Assembly (NCBI RefSeq): GCF_024868665.1 | Contig: NC_079913.1 | Location: 11,110,299 to 11,174,298 of the forward strand | From: Triplophysa rosa | Lineage: Eukaryota; Chordata; Actinopteri; Cypriniformes; Nemacheilidae | Length of the DNA stretch: 64,000 nt | Direction: 5' to 3' | Shown here: positions 46,750-58,732 of the stretch, piece after piece | How the letters are laid out: each line of letters begins with the position of its first letter | Position numbering within the stretch: position 1 is the stretch's first letter | Made by a program: the position numbers and the translations under genes | Notes under the pieces: generated by a model | Database searches by the model: none | The model's input: the letters and a program-made list of their open reading frames with translations, nothing else | What the model was told of the DNA's origin: nothing

Positions 46750-47025
46750 TTATGTTTTGCATATTGGGATTTGGAAAAATGATGGGTTAGGGACCATGTA
46801 ATCAAAACATTGCGTATGAACGAACACACATTTTGATAAGTTATGACATTCAAGCGTTATTTCATGACGACACAAACAATATGACACTATTGTTATTTTT
46901 ACCCCAGCTGGAGGACACTTAACTATAAACATAACAATAGGTTGTGAAGCTGCTTACACAGAATGACTTCTGCAGACGTTTGTTTTCTGAGTAAAGTATA
47001 TATAGTACACACCTTACATAACCAT

Positions 47026-47804
47026 TAGGGCTGTGCAAAAATATCGATACATGTAACTATCGCAATTTTTTTTTTCCGATAGTGTATTGATAGTGATACC
47101 TCTACTATCGATCATTTTTATTTAAATCATATCATATACATACGGCCAAAAGTAAGTGGAAGCGAGCATGGCGAAAAATATAAGAAGGCTTGGAGCTCTC
47201 AGAGCTGATGTGTGGGTGTGCTTTGGTTTTCAAAATAAGTCGTGGAGTAATGAGTTATATCAAATAATGCTGTTTGTAGCTTCTCAAGTCATGACACAAG
47301 TCACTTGGCTACTGCAGTGCATTAGACAAAAAGTTTATTAAGAAAAGTAACAATGACATTTATTGAGCTTTCACGGATGTGACACCAGCACATTTACAGC
47401 ACGGATGAACCAGGGGTTTTATATTGCCCAAGTTCAGTGTTTTAACTGTAATGCACCACAACATCCAAGTGACTTGCGTGAGCCGCCTTATTCCCCTGTG
47501 CTACCCACTTGAGGGGCGCAATCCACAGTTTGAGAAGCCAAACCTCTGATCTAAAGGTCCATGCATCACACATCATGGCCACTCTACAGAGGTAAGGGGT
47601 GTTTTTACACTTATCCTCACAGAAAACCCCCGCTGGTGCACAGCATGTTGTATTTCTAGCTCTACTTTTGACATTTTCTATTTCAAGTATTGCAATATAT
47701 CGCAAATGTGTATCGTATCGAAATACATAGCAATATATTGTATCGTGACCCATCTATCGTGATATGTATCGTATCGGTGAGGCACTTGCCAATACACAGC
47801 CCTA
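47026..47804. mobile_element. non-autonomous hAT element with 8-bp target duplication
   Basis: Ends TAGGGCTGTGCAAAAATATC and ACACAGCCCTA; flanked on both sides by ATAACCAT (47018-47025 and 47805-47812). Subterminal ATCGATA and TATCGTATCG repeats are dense near both ends. The small frame 47156-47341 has no transposase motif. 779 bp. Confidence 0.9.
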
Positions 47805-47819
47805 ATAACCATCAACAAA

Positions 47820-48590
47820 TACTTCAATGTAATGATTAGTCTCTTCTATCTTTTATCTCTATTCAATATCAGCTTGTCCGACTGGAAATGTCACCATATA
47901 AATCTGCCCGGTTGTCTTATATAACCTACTGCAAAAATAATATTCTCTTTAGCGCTCCAGTTGACGCATTAGCGGTCACTGTTCAACCTCTTTAACTTTT
48001 TTGTCATGGACTCTTAAACTTAACTCGGCAAGAACATTCATATTTAATGCGGTAAGCACTGTTTATGAGAGAAAATATAAAATGCTGACCGATTATAGCA
48101 AACATGTTAACCAGAATCTAGAAGAAACCGTATTGATAAAGGGGCTTAAAATAACCACAGTGGACTTCACAGATGGACAAGCTCTTTTTAAAACAGGTAA
48201 TGTGCCCGCAGCAAGCTGTATTGTCCAATTAATGTTATTTACCTCCTAAATGTGCAAATAAAAGCATCAACCCAGGGCTTTTAAATGTACATTGTAAAAT
48301 CATGGAATATCCAGAATTAATTATGAACAGAATGAAACAAGATAATCCAAGATTTACCCTGGTTTTAGAATGATCCTGGATTCATTTTATAGTAGATTCT
48401 TAAGGGTATTTCCTCCTGAAAATGCTACAGGTGAGCAGTAAACATCTCTTTTTTTGATGACGCCACCATCACCATGTGAATTATTAACTTGCTATTTAAC
48501 TTAATCGGTCTCATCCTTCCTCACTTTTCTCGGGTAACCCACTTTCTTTTTACTGCTGTAAGCATCTGGCAAATGAGCTTATTCTGAGAC
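47820..48590. other. non-coding stretch, nothing recognised
   Basis: No transposon ends or exon signals recognised. Confidence 0.4.
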
Positions 48591-48599
48591 AATGGCCTC

Positions 48600-48910
48600 A
48601 GCCTCCAATTAAAGCGTTAAAGCCTGCTGAAGATTTACTGGGGCAAGAGAAGAGAGTCAGAGAAAGAGAAGATGGATGGAGATCAATATCTGAACAACAA
48701 ACAAGAGAGAATGATTGAGGTGATTCAGACTTTGGCTTTGTACAGCGGTGTGGACTTTGTGCTTTGAGGAATATTTAAAGGCCTTTCTGAGCTCACCGGC
48801 TAGCGCGCTCTCAAGCATCTGTGCATGTGTGTGTTTTCAAGTGCGATTACTGAACCAGGCTCTCCAGCGGAGCCTTGGGAGCACAGCAATATTGTTTTGC
48901 TAATCAAAGA
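48600..48910. other. diverged duplicated segment, copy 2 (uninterrupted)
   Basis: Blocks CCAATTAAAGCG, CAAACAAGAGAGAATGATTG, ACTTTGGCTTTGTACAGCGG, CATCTGTGCATG and CTGAACCAGGCTCTCCAG match 39790-41490 in order. The run of homeodomain-like and compact motifs makes a conserved regulatory element possible. Confidence 0.5.
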
Positions 48911-49330
48911 ACTGTGCAGGTTTGCAGCAGCAATAAAGAGGTGATGTAACCGTTTACCTGGATGTTTGTGTTCATAGAGACCCTTCAAAAGAAGAGAGGT
49001 GAGAATCATTAGTAAAAGCAAGTCAGCATTAATATTTCGCATCGTACTGTTGGGACCTTGAACAAGCCCCTAATCCCATTTCATGCTGTTTGTGTTGTAG
49101 ACATAAATTAGTTCTCAAATTTGAATAATGCAAAAATCTTACATATTGTGCCTTTAACTATACTGAATTGATAAACTTTTGTAAATACTGTGGTATGCTT
49201 TGTGTTTTTAATCACACACTTGCAGACTTTTTGAAAGTTTGCAGTGAAAAACAGGGTATCACACACTACGTGATAAAATCTGCAGACTAGCGCAGATTTT
49301 CTGCAACAAGTCCAGTCTTATTAAAGGGCC

Positions 49331-50127
<797 letters not shown>

Positions 50128-50131
<4 letters not shown>

Positions 50132-50365
50132 AGGGATAGTTCACCAAAAATGAAAATTCTCTCATCATTTACTCGCCCTCAGGTTGTTCCAAACCTGTAT
50201 ACATTTCTTTGTTCTGCTAAACACAAAGTAAGGTATTTGAAAAAAATGTCAGTAACCAAACCGATCTCATCCCCCATTGACTCCCATAGTATTTATTTTC
50301 CATACTATGGCAGTAAAAGGGGGATGAGACTTGTTTGGTTGCCAAATATGTTCTTTACAATTCTC
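50128..50365. mobile_element. TTAA foldback miniature element, copy 8 (right end lost)
   Basis: Left end TTAAAGGGATAGTTCACCAA. The inner inverted pair CCCATTGACTCCCATAGTAT and CATACTATGGCAGTAAAAGG marks the variant sub-family. The right terminus is missing after GGTTGCCAAATATG. Confidence 0.75.
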
Positions 50366-50369
50366 CTCT

Positions 50370-51780
50370 GCTCTCTTTATCGAGTTCCGACCCGAAGCGC
50401 GCGCACACACACACACAGACACGTGCGTGCACATACACAGGGAAGCACACTTTCACCAGAGGACAGAGAGCACGTGTTGGAAAATATGTTGCGTCAACCA
50501 CCTGAAAAGCAAATAAAAAAATTGCATTTTTAAACGCTCCCAGGGTGGTGAAAATACGCATGCCCTGCCCCTGACAAGCAACATTCCCGTTACCACCGGA
50601 TGACAGGTTTTCACCCAGCTTATCCTTCGTTCCATCCGGACCGCAAGACACAACCATTAAAAAAATCAGACTATTTGACTGAGATGTACACATCACGCGC
50701 ACTCAGGGACATTTATGTTGATTATATTTTGCCGCTATCCTCTAATATCTTTATTTAGTGGCAAACGCGCTTCATTTTAACCCTTTCCGCTCCGTGAGCG
50801 CTGCTTCTCCCGCCAAAGACACGTCGCATGTAAAGACCTGCAGACACCAAGAGCAGGTAAATAAATGGACACTTTTGCTTTTGCTGCTAAAGCTTTTTAA
50901 ATGTGTTCTTGCTAATTCATAGACTGTGTGTGTTTGTGTGTGTGTGCGCGTATGTTTGTGGACTGTTAATTTGGTTTGCAGCAGTGCGCACCTCCCGTGA
51001 AAGTGGATTATATTGGAGGGAAATCAGAATTCACAGGAGTTCAAATCTCTTTTATTGCGTGGCTATAAATAACTGTTTGACTTCTTCACCACAATTGGGT
51101 CAAAAGAAGTTAAAAATACAAGCAGTGAATAAAAAAATAATTCAAATCCCCACACTCACAGCTTTCACACATCTTCATTGAAGGCGTATTTTAATACGAA
51201 TATTGGGCTATCTTGACATTTCTACATCTCTCAACAAAAGAAATGTGTGTGTACCTCCGTGTGAGATTGCGTTAGTGGCTATGTGCACACATTAACCTCA
51301 ACATGCTTAGTATTCCGTGCCGGTTGTTTCCTGACACTCACGGCTGCTGCAGTCTTTCTCCTAGCGGATTTCCGACCGGCAGAGGCATCACCATGGAGAC
51401 GGACATGATGTCAGCCGGTGGCATTGCTGATTATTGGAGGATGAAGTTTCATACTCATGGTCTCTTTGGACTACGTGGTGATTTTGCGCTAATCTATGTA
51501 GTACAGATATATTCTCGGTAAAGGACCCAGGAGCAAACTACAGACCAGCTGTTTGTTCATACTCTTGTTTAGAGAAATGAGCTGGGCAGGTTACCAGCTC
51601 TGATCGGGGACCAACCAAACACTCATCCCTCTTTATATATTTGGGTGTGTTTATGCATAAAATATTTGTAACGGAAAAAAGCTAACCCAAAAGTAAAAAT
51701 TCTGCCATTATTTGTTCTTATGGTTACTTTGGTGTTCCACAGAAGTGAAAAGTCTAATGGCCATAATTAATGGCAGGTTA
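50370..51780. other. non-coding stretch with CA/TG runs
   Basis: (CA)n near 50401-50418 and (TG)n near 50925-50950. 50560-50860 is relatively CG-rich, but no exon was recognised. Confidence 0.4.
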
Positions 51781-51787
51781 TTTACAT

Positions 51788-52222
51788 TTAAAGGGATAGT
51801 TCATCCAAAAATGAAAAATCTGTCATCATTTACTCACCCTCAGGTTGTTTCAAACCTGTATAAATTTCTTTGTTCCAATGAACACAGAGAAAGATATTTG
51901 TAAGAATGTTAGCAATTTTCAGTTCTGGGACATCATCCACTACCATAGTAGGATTTTTTTTAAATAATTTTTGTTCTGTTGAACACATAATGAGATATTT
52001 TAAAGAATTTCGGAAAACAAAGAGTTCTCGGGCACATTTGACTACCATTTAATTCTTCCTACTATGGTAGTCAATGATGTCCCGGAACTGAAAATGACTA
52101 ACATTCTTCCAAATATCTTTCTCTGTGTTCATCTGAAGAAAGTAATTTATACTGGTATGAAATTACATGAGCGTGAGTAAATGATGACAAAATTTTCATT
52201 TTTGGATGAGCTATCCTTTTAA
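51788..52222. mobile_element. TTAA foldback miniature element, copy 9 (long variant)
   Basis: Left end TTAAAGGGATAGTTCATCCA, right end TGGATGAGCTATCCTTTTAA. The inner arms CATCCACTACCATAGTAGGA and TCCTACTATGGTAGTCAATG pair, giving a nested hairpin in a 435-bp unit. Confidence 0.8.
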
Positions 52223-52229
52223 TAGTTTT

Positions 52230-53130
52230 TATGCTCACTCTTGTTATGAATGAATAAATTACTACTCCTACATAATTTATTTTTGTAAAACACTGGTCAA
52301 ATATATATTCTAGAGTCTTAGACCTTTCCAATGATATATAGTTTGTCATGATTAGATAAGATTTAGTTGTGAAAATTGAAGTAAACCTAGGTGTTCCAAT
52401 ATTGGAACAGTGACAGTAAAAGGGTTAAGAGAATTTTCCCTGTCATACCCCCATATAAAGTTCAACCTCTAGTTCCACCTCTGTAAATCCTGTCCCTCCT
52501 TCAGCTTTATCAAACTCACGTCTGAGACATTTTTACTTCCTGTTGTAAAAATAGCCAGTAGGGCTGCATTAGACACTGTGACATTTAGGAACACAGACCA
52601 TTTAAAACATGTCTCGGACTCCTGTTGCATAACCGCCTGGTGTTATTATTATATAACATACTGTAGATGAATTGCTTATGGAATTCATGACATTTGTTGC
52701 AATATTAGATCAAGCAGAAATTGAATATATGAAATCTGAGGAATTTAATGTGTTATTACATTGTTATTACGTTTAATTACAGCTTTACTACTGTGTAATA
52801 AAGGTGCATTTTAGTTGCTGTACCTCACTTTGATTTTCTGGAATGGTGTCTGGTTCTTTGAATTGTAAAGGATCAGGTGAGTGATCCATGTCTGTGTTTT
52901 GTTTCTCAGCTCACGTAGCTGGGCACTTCTGAATGCAAGGACTGTTTACCGTGTCTGCCCTCTCTCGCCCTGTCTCTAAAGCTTTCTTTAGCAAATCGAG
53001 CAAGCTCTCGACTATACACTGCCCTCATCTCAGATTTTTGGTGCTCGTCCTTATTTCCTTATACATTTTCTCTACTTTGTTAGCCTTCTAAACCCAACAT
53101 ATATGCATGTTTTTGATTCTGCTTTCTTAT
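52230..53130. other. non-coding stretch, nothing recognised
   Basis: AT-rich. Short frames only. Confidence 0.4.
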
Positions 53131-53133
53131 ATC

Positions 53134-53136
<3 letters not shown>

Positions 53137-53190
<54 letters not shown>
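53137..53190. repeat. (TC)n microsatellite
   Basis: About 27 TC dinucleotides with no visible interruption. Confidence 0.95.
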
Positions 53191-53194
<4 letters not shown>

Positions 53195-53298
53195 GGGATT
53201 CAGAAGAACCACACATTTATCTACACATCTTACTTTCAGAAAGGCTTAAAATATTATGAAAGCATTACGTTGAATTGAGAGAGATTTCCATAGTGCTT

Positions 53299-53593
53299 GA
53301 AGGGATAGTTCACCCAAAAATAAAAATTCTCTCCATTTATTCACCCTCATGTCGTTCAAAGCCGGCGTAAGACCTTCTCTTCAGTGTAAAAGAAAATATT
53401 TTGAGAAATGTCTCAGAGGTTTTGTGTTCATACAATGGTTGTCAATGGGGACCAATGTTATTTGGTTACCAACATTCTTGAAAATATTTTCTTTTGTGTT
53501 CTGCCGAAGAAAGAATGTCACACAGATTTGGAATGACACGAGGGTACGAAAATGATGTAAGAATTTCCCTTTTTGGGCGAATTATCTCTTTAA
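53299..53593. mobile_element. TTAA foldback miniature element, copy 10
   Basis: The left end has lost its TTAA (CTTGAAGGGATAGTTCACCC); right end TTTGGGCGAATTATCTCTTT before AA. The inner GTTTTGTGTTCATACAATGG and CTTTTGTGTTCTGCCGAAGA motifs are those of copy 2. Confidence 0.75.
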
Positions 53594-53599
53594 ATAGTA

Positions 53600-54225
53600 G
53601 CACTGCCGAGTCCTTGGACCAAAAATAAAAAGAACATTCTCTTTGTCTCTTGGCCCGAATCGTGATGCTTTTAAGAACATTCTGACCCTTATGACAGCTC
53701 ATCAAAAAAACAAAACAATGCACTTACTTTCTCTCTGTCGCTCTCTAGGTGTTATTTTTCCCTGTCTTCCACTATTTTCAGCTCTGCCATTTGGAATATA
53801 AAAACAGGAGGAAAGAGAAATAAAAGGTTTTTAGACATTGATTTGTTCTGCACATCTCTGGATTGAAGTTCTTGACCACTGCGCTGACAGAGTCGACCTG
53901 CATCTAAAAGGCTCTTTAGTAATAGATGACCTGAACCACCATTATTGACAGAAAGTTGAAGGAGGTGTGGGCTTTTCATGGCAAGTGAGCGAGAGTGCAT
54001 GCTTTTTTTGGTCGCTTACTGCATATGTTGTGCTTTTCCTTAGAGCCTGATTCAAGGTTTTTGTCTTTAAAGAACAGATAAGTTCTTGTATAATATACTC
54101 AGTAATGAGTTTTGATCGTGTGTCATGTGTTTGGTCCACGTTTATAGCTGTTTTCTTTGGATTTTCAGACCATCAGGTGGTTGTTTCGCAGAAAAATACA
54201 CATCCCTGTTTGTTTTTCAAGGCCA
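53600..54225. other. non-coding stretch, nothing recognised
   Basis: No transposon ends or exon signals recognised. Confidence 0.4.
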
Positions 54226-54230
54226 CTGCT

Positions 54231-54380
54231 GCTCAATTGGGATAGCATGGCGCTAGCAACTCCAAGGTCATTAGTTTGATTCCCATTGGAACACACAAAG
54301 TGATAAAACATTTGTCTTGAATGCAAGTCTCTTTAGAGAAAAAACATTCATCCATGAAGAAAATCCATAAATGTAAATGA
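54231..54380 (+). repeat. tRNA-derived SINE (diverged)
   Basis: The A-box-like TTGGGATAGCATGGCGCTAG and B-box-like AGTTTGATTCC (54273-54283) are followed by GAACACACAAAGTGATAAAA and an ATAAATGTAAATG tail. Same layout as the SINE at 46611-46749, more decayed. Confidence 0.7.
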
Positions 54381-54389
54381 CAAAATATG

Positions 54390-55225
54390 AATTCTGTCAG
54401 GATTTACTTATTGTGGTGTTGTTTTAAACCCATATGCTATAACTGTTTATTTTGAAAACCAAGCTAGACATTTTTATGAATCTTATTTCTGGTGCTTCAA
54501 TACAATGTTAGTTTGTAGTGAGCAAAAAATAGTTCCATTAACGCAATTCACACAATCCTTCTGAAGCATTATAATAGTTTGTGTAAGAATAAGGCCAACA
54601 TTTATGTCATTATTTATGAAAAATATATGTTTTCCTTTCTCTATTCAAGCAACATAGTGACAATGACATCACACCTGGTGTGTAGTGTCAATGCAATTTT
54701 TTTTACTGAACGTGACTTCAAATGCGAGCCAGAGGGAAATATTGTCTGTGAATAAAATTAAAGGCTTATTCACATTGATCCAATAAACACGATCAAACTT
54801 GTTTGTCGGATCAGTGTGACACCCTTGTTTGCATTGGTTTTTCACTGGCTCACAATATATAGTCGGCATTTGTGGATTTGCGGATTGAGGAATAAAGACA
54901 TAAATGAAAATAATACAGTGAACTAGAGCACTCTATTTTTTTAAAGAAATTAAATTAAAGAAATGATAATATTTGTTAGTGTTCGGTTCAACCGTTCATG
55001 TGGCTGACAGAGTGTAGGTGGAAGCATGATATGACGTTTTGCTTATCTTATAATGTAAATATATAAATCCTATTTCATCAATGTCATCAGAAGGAATAAA
55101 AAGCCAATTTGTAGGCGACTTATTCTCAAATGTAAATGTAAATATATTTTGCTGCATACTTGTTAATGTCATGACCATTGAATAGGTAACTGTTTAAACC
55201 ATTAATGGCGTACAACATGTTACAT
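54390..55225. other. non-coding stretch, nothing recognised
   Basis: AT-rich; no repeat ends recognised. Confidence 0.4.
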
Positions 55226-55232
55226 ACAGTAT

Positions 55233-55538
55233 TGTAATAAGCTCAATAAAAGGGAAGGAAGGAGGCGGGAACCGGCGAACATTCAAACCAACTTTAATCA
55301 AAATCAAACAAACAAAAATCCAGCAGTAAAAAAGGCCACAAGAACATAAACAAAACTTAACGTATGTCCGGACCCGGTCCTCTCTCGCCGTATCGTCCTG
55401 TCGTTCGTCCTTTTATGCTTCCGATCTCCTCTGTGAGAGATACGAGGCCGGTGTGACGTCCAGCTGACACTCATTATCAATCGCGCCACCGGCCTCGCTT
55501 CCTCCTCCCACGGCTCTCGTCACGCCTCCCTCGTCACA
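55233..55538 (-). repeat. 3' LTR of the TRIM-like element
   Basis: Begins TGTAATAAGCTCAATAAAAG and ends CCTCCCTCGTCACA on the plus strand. It is the 3' LTR because the element is transcribed leftward. Confidence 0.88.
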
Positions 55539-55555
55539 CACCCCCTTTGCCCCTC
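55539..55555 (-). other. polypurine tract of the TRIM-like element
   Basis: Minus strand GAGGGGCAAAGGGGGTG ends directly at the 3' LTR, the expected position for plus-strand DNA priming. Confidence 0.65.
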
Positions 55556-55599
55556 ACAGGCCGGGGGGTACCAGTCTCGACGGCCCCAGCGCCTGGGGG

Positions 55600-57778
55600 A
55601 AGAGATGGGCACAAATACATCAAAAAGTATTTAGTTACAAATTACAAATACTTCCTCATAAAATGTATTTAAATAAAATACAAAATACTGCTGTGAAAAA
55701 TGTATTTAATTAAAATACAAGTAATTTGTAATTTGAAAATACAAAAATACAATATTTCTTAAAGCAATTATTTAAAGTGCGTTAGTAACAGTGGAGTTAG
55801 ATACACAGAAGAAAGAAGGAAAAGTTTTCTAAACAGCAGTCCATCAAACACTCCGATTTTAGCAACACACTTACATAACTATGTAGGCCTTCACCTCATT
55901 TTAATATTATTATCATTATTGATTTATCTCATTCTCCCGTGACCAAAGTCCGTTTACGGAAGTCGTGCCACTCGGCGGCCATGTTCGCAATGCCTCTGGG
56001 CAGTTAATAGCAAGTCCACTGTCCTATCTACTTTAATGGGGGAAGGCAGATATTTTTTAAATCGCTGGCAAAAATCACAATTAAACAGCATATGTACTAT
56101 CAATAATTAAACCTGACATGAACTGTACCATAACTTGGGTTTGCTAAGCTTAAATTGTGCTAAAAATCACCTTTTTCAAGATCGCTTCATCTACTGTGCA
56201 TGTGCACAGGCTGGCAAGTGCCTCACGAGAGCCCCGCCCCAGAGAATCGTCAGTCAATACTGATTGACGATTGGCTCGTATCACTGGAGGGGCGGAGTTT
56301 CTTCGCTAGAGCGGCCATATTGAGCGTTTCATTCCCCCCATTAATTGTTATGGCAGTGGCGCATCTTGTTAATATTAATTACCCCACGCGCAATTAATCA
56401 GAATGTAATTTTTTGTTACTTGAACCACCTGCCCTAGTGGTCTGGCATCACTAGACAACACAAGTCACTCTTTAGCTAGCAGATAAATTCTAGCTATTTG
56501 CGCTAATCTTTTGTCCCATGACTTTCAGTGAATGATAATCTGATTTACCTTAAAGCACTTTGAGCACAAAAGCAGTTTCTTTACTTTCTTTGCTTAAATC
56601 AAAGTACCGCGAGAGTGATTGGAAAAGGTTGCTTATGAAACACTCTTGCGACATGCTAATGTCATACGCCGATTGGTCTGCGTGCGCAGCCTCGGAATAA
56701 GTCAAACACATTTAATGACAGACAGGTCTGACTCGGTTGAAAAAACAATCAAAACGTATAATTCTGCTAGTGGGTGGGTTACCCGCGCTTTGACGCTCAT
56801 CCAGATGCACTATGATCGTCCGTTCATTTTTGCTAGCATTTACAGGAACAACATTAATGTTTTGTCCTTAAATGAACAAAAAATGTCTTGTTTTTAACAC
56901 AACTGTTTTTAGAGTGTATAGCGTTAAAAGCAAACTGCATAGTATGTTTTATAGACAAATGACAGGTGTACATCTACATCTTCTCTCAGACAAAAAGATG
57001 ATTAAACTGATTTCCATGGAAACAGTCAGGTATGCATGTAGAATCACTTTAAATCTAGCAATGAATGTCTATCTGTTTTTCTACAGCACATCAATAACTT
57101 CGACATTTTTAAAGGTATCGAAGGTATACTTAAATATGCCTTAAAATATTTTCAGCAATTTAAAGGGATACTTCACCCAAAAATGAAAATTCTGTCATCA
57201 TTTACTCACCCTCAGATTGATCCAAACCTGTATACATTTCTAGAGATTATAAAGATTTCTAAAGATATTTGGAAGAATGTCAGATCTCATTCCCATTGAC
57301 TACCATAGTATTAATTTTCCCTACTATGTCAGTAAAGGGAAATGAGATGTGAAGTATCCTTTAATGGAATGAAAGATCACCAAAGTTTAGAACAGGGTTC
57401 TTTACTGTTTAATGTTTAATACTGTTTAATACATTTTTTTATATTTGTGTTCTGCTTGCATTTGCTGTGCCACAAGCTGTTTAGCTCAAATTATTATTGA
57501 TAGCTCAAATTTTATTACATATTTCAGTATCAAAATTTGCCCCACCACTTTCGGAACAGTGGTGCCACCACTGCCTGGTGAAGTTATTGTAGGCAAGAAT
57601 AAAATGACATATTTTAAAAAGTATTTAAGTATTTTAAAATACAAATTACAGTCTCTCAAAGTATTTAATTACAAATTACATTTGACTTTTTTGTTAAGGA
57701 AAATACAAATTACAAAATACTCAAAAGTAATTAAATACATATTTCAAATACATGTAATTAAAATACTGCCCATCTCTG
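55600..57778. mobile_element. hAT element nested in the TRIM-like element
   Basis: Left end AAGAGATGGGCA (the first base has probably changed from C) and right end TGCCCATCTCTG, flanked by CCTGGGGG on both sides (55592-55599 and 57779-57786). The subterminal parts are full of TACAAATTAC / AAATACTT repeats. The interior holds other repeats, including a TTAA element at 57160 and a CG-richer part at 55930-56400. No hAT transposase coding sequence was recognised, so it is non-autonomous. Confidence 0.9.
57160..57364. mobile_element. TTAA foldback miniature element, copy 11 (inside the hAT)
   Basis: Left end TTAAAGGGATACTTCACCCA, right end TGTGAAGTATCCTTTAA; 205 bp. Inner CCATTGACTACCATAGTATT and TACTATGTCAGTAAAGGGAA arms belong to the variant sub-family. 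Both ends carry the same T-to-C class change (GATACTTCAC and GTGAAGTATC), so the copy may come from a source with matched ends. Confidence 0.85.
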
Positions 57779-57786
57779 CCTGGGGG

Positions 57787-58308
57787 TATGGACAGACGAG
57801 ACAAGAGAACGGAGACGGAAGCACCAGGAGCGACAGGGGCGAGAGAGGGGAGAGAGGAAACAGAAAAAAAAAATTGTCTGGTTCTCCGACACGCTGTCGC
57901 TCGGTCCTCAGCCAGCCGAGAGGCTCTTCCTCGCGGTGCTATGCGGTGGTGCTGGACATCGGGGGGACGGCCTGCTCCTCCTCCGCCTCCTGGCGGTTGG
58001 TGGTGGCTTCTTTGGCTGAGGGCAGCCGGCAGCGAGTTGTCTGTTCCCTGTTCCTCCCCTTTTCTTCGGTGGACAGCAGCAGGCTCCGGCCCGCGGCAAA
58101 CGGCCCGAACTCCTCCGCTCCCTCCTCTACAGCCGCCACCCCACCTCGGCCCAGGAGCACGGCAGCGAGGTCTTCGTCCCAGCCGATTCCTCTTGCTCCA
58201 GCACCACTGCCTCGGGCAGCCGCTGGCGGACGTCCGCGCTGCCCGAACTCCTCAGCACCGAGATGCCACTCGGCGGCGAGGGCTCTTCGACAGCATGTCC
58301 CTCCTTCC
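57787..58308 (-). other. GC-rich internal region of the TRIM-like element
   Basis: Strikingly GC- and CpG-rich compared with everything around it. The minus-strand frame 58484-57939 (181 residues) starts in the LTR and runs across the primer site, giving Ala/Glu/Gly/Arg-rich sequence without gag or pol motifs. Plus-strand frames are the antisense of this. I treat it as a packaging or leader-type region, not a gene. Confidence 0.6.
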
Positions 58309-58326
58309 TCCCGGGTTTCGGCACCA
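58309..58326 (-). other. primer binding site complementary to tRNA-Phe
   Basis: Minus strand TGGTGCCGAAACCCGGGA; the plus strand reads TCCCGGGTTTCGGCACCA, which is the 3' end of animal tRNA-Phe(GAA) including the added CCA, 18 of 18 bases. One base separates it from the 5' LTR. Its presence with CCA fixes the element's direction and shows reverse transcription is primed by tRNA-Phe. Confidence 0.9.
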
Positions 58327-58327
58327 A

Positions 58328-58631
58328 TGTAATAACGTTCGTATAAAAGGAAGGAAGGAGGCGGGAGCCGGCAAACATTCAAACCCACTTTAATCAAATA
58401 AATAAACAATAACACGGAAGTCAAAAGGCCACACAAACATAAACAAAACTTAACGTATGTCCGGGCCCGGTCCTCTCTCGCCATATCCTCCTGTCGTTCA
58501 TCCTTTTATGCTTCCGATCTCCTCCATGAGAGATACGAGGCCGGTGTGACGCCCAGCTGACACTCATTATCAATCGCGCCACCGGCCTCGCTTCCTCCTC
58601 CCACGGCTCTCGTCACGCCTCCCTCGTCACA
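58328..58631 (-). repeat. 5' LTR of the TRIM-like element
   Basis: The plus strand begins TGTAATAACGTTCGTATAAA and ends CTCCCTCGTCACA; followed by the AGTAT duplication. Confidence 0.88.
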
Positions 58632-58732
58632 AGTATCTATGCTTGTTTTTTCTCAGAGTGTATGTCACAGTTTATGTTTGTTGGCATTTGTTGGTGCCAA
58701 TTTAGAATGTCTGTGTTTTCTGCACTGAAAAA

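Larger units (their letters stand above)
55233..58631 (-). mobile_element. TRIM-like LTR retrotransposon, minus strand, with nested hAT
   Basis: Direct repeats of 306 and 304 bp (55233-55538 and 58328-58631) both start TG and end CA, and the whole is flanked by AGTAT (55228-55232 and 58632-58636). On the minus strand the 5' LTR ends at 58328, one base separates it from an 18-bp primer site for tRNA-Phe (58326-58309), and a purine-rich tract (GAGGGGCAAAGGGGGTG, 55555-55539) precedes the 3' LTR. Once the nested 2.18-kb hAT element and its duplication are set aside, the internal region is only about 0.6 kb, GC-rich, and has no gag-pol domains, fitting a terminal-repeat retrotransposon in miniature. 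The right-hand two thirds of the LTRs differ at few sites, the left third at many. Confidence 0.9.

Noticed and set aside
58309..58326. 3' end of a tRNA-Phe gene
   Set aside because: Only the last 18 bases including CCA are present. Genomic tRNA genes lack CCA, and the position next to an LTR shows it is a primer binding site.
57445..58332. 295-residue plus-strand open frame
   Set aside because: It runs from the end of a hAT element into the antisense of the GC-rich TRIM interior. The Ser/Ala/Pro/Arg-rich part is a composition effect and there is no domain.
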